In this document: piece by piece, positions 62,397 through 64,000 of the stretch
Position numbering within the stretch: position 1 is the stretch's first letter
Layout of the letters: every line of letters begins with the position of its first letter
NCBI GenBank assembly: GCA_050015055.1
Contig: JBEKCD010000013.1
Span: 23,405-87,404 of the forward strand
Direction of reading: 5' to 3'
DNA from: JBEKCD01 sp050015055
GTDB taxonomy: Archaea; Thermoproteota; Bathyarchaeia; Bathyarchaeales; Bathycorpusculaceae
DNA: 64,000 nucleotides
The notes under the pieces: model-generated
What the model was told of the DNA's origin: nothing
The model's input: only the letters and a program-made list of their open reading frames with translations
Databases searched by the model: none
Position numbers and translations under genes: made by a program

Positions 62397-62560
62397 GCGC
62401 GCATGCCTGTTCCTAAATTCGTTTCTAAGGCGACTCATGCTTGTGATTTTGCTTCAACTATAGATCGTGACTTGCTTTGGGATACGAGAACATCATTAAA
62501 GAGCGCGACCCTCAACTCGGTCACACTTGAAAAAGGGAATTTAGGAACACGCTAGCGCGC
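62397..62560. repeat. 164-bp element with 24-bp terminal inverted repeats
   Basis: Left end GCGCGCATGCC-TGTTCCTAAATTC (62397-62420) and right end reverse complement GCGCGCTAGCG-TGTTCCTAAATTC (62537-62560): 21 of 24 match. This is a MITE-like layout. Another left end is at 63884 in the same window. A further GCGCGCGC lies at 62633-62640. No gene in 62257-62647. Confidence 0.65.
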
Positions 62561-62647
62561 ACTCGTTGCTAAGACTAGGCCCCAGATTGTCTTGTTCCAG
62601 TTGAATATCTTGAACCCGTCGAGAACGCCGAAGCGCGCGCGATTGCT

Positions 62648-63748
62648 CTATTTTGTCGCTAGTAGTCCGTTCTTAATGATTGTTTTTCCGTCTATATCGA
62701 GTGTTGCTTTGCTCAGTGTGGCGGCCATGCCGAATGTTGAACTGTTTTTTCCGCCGATGTACTCGTTGTCTCCGATGCCTATTTGGACGGCGCCTTCGAC
62801 GATGTGGTCCATCAAGTAGCCGTATTCTGCCTTTGGATTCAAACCTATCTGGATGAAGCCTATTCTGTCCTTTTCTCCTGAGGCTTCGCCGAACTGCTTT
62901 GACAAGGGTTCCAAGTTTTTCTTCGCTTTCATTGATGTGATTTTTCCTTCCCTGAATTTCCACTCGATTTCCTGCACGTTCAGACCCATCGATTGGAGTG
63001 GCCGGTCGAAGATGACTTTTCCGTTGCCGCTTGTTTCGACGATCGTCGTTAGGACCGATCCGGCGGGCAACTGAGCATCCAGGGACTTGTTCTCGATATC
63101 TTTCTTGTCTATTATGCCATCGTCCACGTGGACGGATCTCCTGCCTAATTCAAAGGTCAAATCTGTTCCGTTCGAGGCTGTCAAGTGAGCCGTGTGAGCC
63201 CTTGCAAGTGTTGCCTCGACATCGCTTCCCTTCAAGGTTATTCTCTTCAGGTCCATCATCAACGCGGCGTCCACAGCCTTTTTCCATTCCTCGAAGTTGA
63301 ACCCGTAGACCTTGGCTCTCTCTCGTGTCAAGAGCGCCAACGGAAGGCTCACGTTTCTAATCTTCCTCTCTATGTTTCTCGGGTAGTGCGCCTTTCTCTC
63401 TCCCTCACTCCAAGCGTTGAGCTTCGAAGGAGGTATGCTCTTCAGACCCTCAGGGTTCTTCGGGCCGAACATGTTTATTGTCGCCGTCTCTGCCTCCGTG
63501 AACGCCTCGCATATCTTCGAGCAAACGCCCAAGCTTTCGGTGGACAGCTCTCTCAGCAGCCCGTAGTAGTACTCGTCAGTCCAGAGGCTCATCATCGCGT
63601 CTGCACCCTGGCTGAAACACTCGACAACCATCGCGTTGGCCACATCGATCGTGTGATCCCAAGTTGTTACTATCACGACGTCACTTGGATCCACGTTCAA
63701 GGAATCCTTAACAACTATCTTGGCTAATTCCTCATACAATGAACTCAT
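62648..63748 (-). CDS. M29-family aminopeptidase
   Basis: 366 residues from ATG 63748 (TTG 63757 also possible). TAHLTASNGTDLTFELGRR, ETSGNGKVIFDRPLQSMG and YLMDHIVEGAVQIGIGDNEYIGG follow the thermophilic aminopeptidase (AmpS/AmpT) pattern, with metal His and Glu in the last block. Dimeric two-metal cytoplasmic exopeptidase. The C-terminus is close to a GCGCGCGC site. Confidence 0.88.
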   Translation of the reverse strand: MSSLYEELAKIVVKDSLNVDPSDVVIVTTWDHTIDVANAMVVECFSQGADAMMSLWTDEYYYGLLRELSTESLGVCSKICEAFTEAETATINMFGPKNPEGLKSIPPSKLNAWSEGERKAHYPRNIERKIRNVSLPLALLTRERAKVYGFNFEEWKKAVDAALMMDLKRITLKGSDVEATLARAHTAHLTASNGTDLTFELGRRSVHVDDGIIDKKDIENKSLDAQLPAGSVLTTIVETSGNGKVIFDRPLQSMGLNVQEIEWKFREGKITSMKAKKNLEPLSKQFGEASGEKDRIGFIQIGLNPKAEYGYLMDHIVEGAVQIGIGDNEYIGGKNSSTFGMAATLSKATLDIDGKTIIKNGLLATK

Positions 63749-63883
63749 CACCCTCAAGTAACACTGCGCTGTTTCACGGATTCATATAGACGTAAGCATA
63801 AAAGAAACTTTCGGAAGACAAGCCACAAAGAAGCAAAAACAAAAAACAGAAGCGCGTGCCCTCAAAATCATGTTTGTGAAATA

Positions 63884-64000
63884 GCGCGCATGGTTGTTCC
63901 GAAATTAGTTTGCGAAGTATCTGATGCTTCTGGATCTGCCTGGTTTGTGAGTGTTTGCTGCGGCTTCTGCCGTGTATAACATGATGAGTAGGCAGAGTTG
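63884..64000 (+). repeat. Left end of a second GCGCGC inverted-repeat element (truncated by window)
   Basis: Starts GCGCGCATGGTTGTTCC then GAAATTAG, 21 of 25 matching the left end at 62397, with looser similarity for another 30 bases (tgatgcttct vs catgcttgt). The right end would be outside the window. 63749-63883 holds no gene. Confidence 0.5.

Overview
The window is archaeal chromosome, most likely from the TACK side of the tree and plausibly a Bathyarchaeia-type organism. The evidence is direct: archaeal RFC small and large subunits, MCM, two GINS proteins, PCNA, both primase subunits, aIF2-alpha, S27e, L44e, Nop10, Rpo12, Trm112 and translin, together with TATA-type promoters, many TTG/GTG starts and tRNA genes with archaeal features. 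The exact lineage is inferred from gene content only.

Layout. 0-4.5 kb: end of a CDF cation transporter, a PadR regulator with a DrrAB-type ABC exporter, and an MFS gene broken by an in-frame TGA. 4.7-9.6 kb: a glycan cluster (GT4, alpha/alpha-barrel protein, CBS protein, GH130) lying between two direct copies of the tRNA-Leu 3' end and flank. 10.4-16.1 kb: a creatininase-family protein and a nucleotide-sugar operon. 16.1-23.9 kb: Trm112, Rpo12, a large cell-surface protein, SHMT, translin, endonuclease V, an HD hydrolase and a tRNA-binding protein. 23.9-35 kb: rfcL/rfcS, FMN glutamate synthase and GDH sharing an identical promoter core, gins23-mcm, and the tightly packed rpl44e-rps27e-aif2a-nop10-PAC2 operon. 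35-43.8 kb: archaeosortase, gins51-priS, four glycosyltransferases, priL and pcn. 44.3-49.2 kb: hypA with an Mrp-type partner, an LctP permease, Dph6, a glutamine amidotransferase and a response regulator.

The most striking object is a 7.9 kb integrated element (49,479-57,392) in tRNA-Gly(GCC). Its integrase gene is split: an intact C-terminal part starts in the tRNA at the left end and a 42-codon N-terminal fragment lies across the right attachment site, both in the same frame through a 22-bp core. The left tRNA-Gly copy carries a 54-nt D-loop intron with a good bulge-helix-bulge; splicing it out on paper gives exactly the intronless 5' half left at the right end. The element therefore appears to have brought a replacement 5' tRNA half, with its own intron and a TATA box inside the integrase gene. 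Its cargo includes an HUH replication protein, a trypsin-like protease beside a membrane-anchored GTPase and a four-helix membrane protein, an ArsR-like regulator and an AAA ATPase.

A second theme is non-coding. Intergenic DNA is dotted with GCGCGC palindromes, often in pairs bounding 30-290 bp segments. Two such segments (32.3 and 44.0 kb) are inverted copies of one repeat with a more diverged third relative near 10.2 kb; another (62.4 kb) has 24-bp inverted ends. Several tRNA fragments are also present. The right end (57.6-63.8 kb) holds a pilin-like DUF2341 surface protein, small conserved proteins, a CBS protein and an M29 aminopeptidase.
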